Shown in pieces: positions 61,380 to 64,000 of a DNA stretch of 64,000 nucleotides. A program made the translations under genes and the position numbers. The notes beneath the pieces are model-generated. The model did no database searches. It had not been told where the DNA came from and saw nothing but the letters and a program-made list of their open reading frames with translations. Each line of letters opens with the position of its first letter. Positions within the stretch are counted from its first letter, which is position 1. Source of the DNA: Archilochus colubris (lineage: Eukaryota; Chordata; Aves; Apodiformes; Trochilidae); assembly GCA_023079485.1 (NCBI GenBank), contig CM041084.1, positions 100,792,467 to 100,856,466 on the forward strand. The letters run 5' to 3'.

Positions 61380-63763
61380 CTGAGTGCAAGGCAGAGACAC
61401 ACACAGAACATCCTTTGTTACCTGGTCACACAGCTATTTGAAGTCTGCTAAAGAGCAAATTTCTGAGCAGTTACACAATGACAAAATAACATGAAGGAAA
61501 AACACGTAACATCATTATGCGTCAGCTCTTTTGCTTTCTGCACAGCAATTCCTGTGAAGATCACAATGTAGAATTATTTTTTTTGCTGTTAGCATTGCTC
61601 ACTTTAAGTTTTTATAGCTGCTTGGAGATCTGCATCATTGTAGTTGATTTCAGCTAATCAAGCATAAAAATGAACAGGAATGCAGACACACAGCACTGTA
61701 AAAAACAAAGAAGGAAGTTTTTTCAAACCAAATCCCTTTATTAGGCAGTGGTTCCAGTGATGCAATCAGAATAGGAAGGAAAGTCTGTGTTGCTTTTTTG
61801 TTTTTTTTGGATTTTGGGGTCCAGTGCTAACTTGTGATAATATTTCCATTTGCAAGTGTATTTCTCTGAGACCAATCCAAAAAGTGACTATCATGAATCT
61901 AATAGGAAAAATATCCCATTGAACTCGCTAAGTTTTTCCATCATGCATGACCATTACGGAATTGCCCCACTCAGTTTTCTTTCCTGTGTAGTTCAGTAGG
62001 TTTTGGCAAAGTTTATTGTTTTTTATCAGTCTAGTAAATGCACAAGGTGGATTCAATAGAAATGTAATTACAGAGAAATTCAATAACTGATTAATCCCTG
62101 TGAGATTTTTTAAATAAGTGAATAGAGTGAATAGTATAAATGACCAAAAAGAAGCTCTGCAACATGGATTGAAGGCACAGTTCCTTGCAGGGACATTTAG
62201 ATCTTCCGAGACCAGCCCAAGGCCTGTTGCTGCCAAGAGGAGTTTTGGATTCAACCTTAAATATGTGATGTCAATTACATTTGTAATCCAAAGATTCAAC
62301 TCTCTATAACCTCCATAGTTCAACAGTTAAAACAAACATGTTCTCTCTGCAGACATGATTTATCTGATCTGCCCATCACACTGCATAATTCTAAACAGGA
62401 TTTTCCAGATGCCTTGTACAGAGCACTCTTATCACCTCTCTGGCATTAGGTAGAATGGGTTAAGTGTGAGAAAGGCCAATGGTGGCAGAAATGTTAGCTT
62501 AGGGAAACAGAATTTTTCCTTGTCTCCCAAACATAAAAAGCTTAACAGCAGTTTTGCAAAGTGAGCAAATTATTTTCATCAAATGTAAAATTGATATTGA
62601 AGTTTAAGAAGTTTCCTCCCCGTCTGTAAAAATATGTCACTCCTCTCACATAAATATGTGTTGTTCATTGTTTATCCCTGAGACCTACTCATCTGTCTCA
62701 AGTGATCTTCAGAAGATTCTAGCTTTGGTCTGCTGTAACCACATTATGGGGCATTTCTCATTTTATAGGTTGTCACAAATGATTGAAAAGCGGTATTAAT
62801 CCTTAAACTAAATATAGATGACAGTAAAGCACCAAGAAGTAAATACTGAGCTTATTATCTTCAGCTGTACAAGTTGCTTAAGTATTTTGACGTCAGTGAA
62901 TGTTGTAAGACCCTGAGAAGATGGCCAAAGCCATAAATACACATTTTCTGTAAACCTATCAGAAAAACTCTTCCCACCATCTATTGTTTTCCTGGCTGTT
63001 TCTGGTACTTGTTGCAAACCACTTTATTTCAAAAACGAATACAATACTATGTTTAAATTTCTTTACAGTCTTCCAAAGTTGCCTATCAAATGTTATTGCT
63101 ACTGCTACATTCAGTGGATTCAAGGGGTGTAGGTATCTGTGGGCTTTAGAGTAGCCCCACAGATGTGCATCATTTCAGTGTGTTACGATCCGAGTTATTA
63201 ATTTATATTTTGATTGTGAGGAAAATTCAGCCACTACTCATAGATGACGAATGAATTTACAAAAATAACAAGCTTTATGATTTAAACAAGTTACAAGAGA
63301 CATATTTTGTATTTTTAAAGTGTTTGCATCACAGTGTTTGGCTCATTTCTGCTGCAACGCAACCTGAGGTCCCCTTTTGCCTGAATGAAATATAAAATCT
63401 ATCTCAGTGATAGAAACTCATCACCAGTAGTCTCAAAGGAGGTAACTTAATCTAGCTGCCCACTCCACTGATATAATTAGGAATGCACTTTGTCAGCCTT
63501 TGAGGATTTAGCTACAGCTGGCTGGGTTCAAGGCAGTTTCAGAAACCAATCTGTTCTTAGTAACACCATCTCCTTCACAGAATTACAGACATACTTTCAG
63601 AAGATATACCCAGCTAACTGCTGAATGATGTTTTTCCACCCACTTATGCAGTGGTCAGTATCTTTTTCAGCATAACTAAAGTCCTGGATCAATGCCATGA
63701 AATGATTCAGAAACCAAAGACTAAAGTGACAGCTCAGGAATAAAGGTTCTGTACCTTATTTAC
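61380..63763. other. Stretch between the two candidate exons
   Basis: AT-rich DNA with nothing recognisable in it. A 131-codon minus-strand open frame (61928-62323) shows no known motif. Confidence 0.4.
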
Positions 63764-63831
63764 CATGTTTGAATGTGGTTCCATGTAGCCTCTGAACATC
63801 ATCATACTCCTGATCCAGCTGATGAATTTCA
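63764..63831 (-). other. Candidate exon 1 of an unidentified or upstream transcript
   Basis: On the minus strand, AATCTCTTTTCCAG precedes 68 nt and the donor is AACATG|GTAAATAAG. The preferred frame (one base, 22 codons, one base) reads EIHQLDQEYDDVQRLHGTTF and KH. It is acidic and helix-like, as real coding exons often are. A second frame is also open, which weakens the case. It lies 31 kb upstream of ARHGAP28 exon A on the same strand. Confidence 0.35.
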
Positions 63832-64000
63832 CTGGAAAAGAGATTCTAAAGGACAGTCAGGTGCTGACTGGTCTATCTATTGTTTAAGAAAATAAAGGAT
63901 ATTTTAGGCTCTTATTCTCTAGAAAAATCAGAACTTGACTCTTCACATTGATTAGCAAAGTGAGGGGAATAAAATCTAACCTAATAAAAATTTAAAATCT

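Overview
This window is vertebrate nuclear DNA, most likely from a bird. The main evidence is several 3' ends of CR1 LINEs, the dominant avian retroposon, which end in the familiar 'ATTCTATGATTC'-type tail (44381-44590, 41206-41416, 32797-32920 and others). The rest is AT-rich, with long introns and no operons, phage or bacterial features. The low GC and kilobase-scale introns suggest a macrochromosome rather than a microchromosome. The species cannot be named from this sequence.

One protein-coding gene can be assembled with confidence: ARHGAP28, a Rho GTPase-activating protein, read on the minus strand from right to left. Fourteen coding exons between 32759 and 3146 join with matching splice phases into one frame. 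It runs 612 codons from the first visible Met (32725), with 11 further in-frame codons upstream, to a TGA at 3146-3148. In order it carries a Ser-rich N-terminal segment, a family-specific ELEAEWL / LSTLTRTQAAAV block, a linker, a complete RhoGAP domain with its arginine finger, Lys and Asn, and a conserved C-terminal module ending in NPQAEWVIKP. The ends of the protein match ARHGAP28 rather than its paralogues ARHGAP18 and ARHGAP40. One intron uses a GC donor. One exon expected from the mammalian protein, between 22320 and 27882, was not located, and neither was the first coding exon upstream of 32759.

Layout: 1-3145 is the 3' UTR and/or downstream flank. 3146-32759 is the body of ARHGAP28. 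32760-64000 holds no confirmed exon and is either the long 5' intron of ARHGAP28 or intergenic DNA. This right-hand part contains CR1 fragments, simple repeats and a few unconfirmed exon-like segments on the minus strand. Two of these (63764-63831 and 61329-61379) have good splice sites and compatible phases.

The short open frames scattered through the window have no recognisable similarity, codon structure or splice support and are treated as chance. I found no tRNA, rRNA, CRISPR array or intact mobile element. I also found no evidence of a new multi-gene system.
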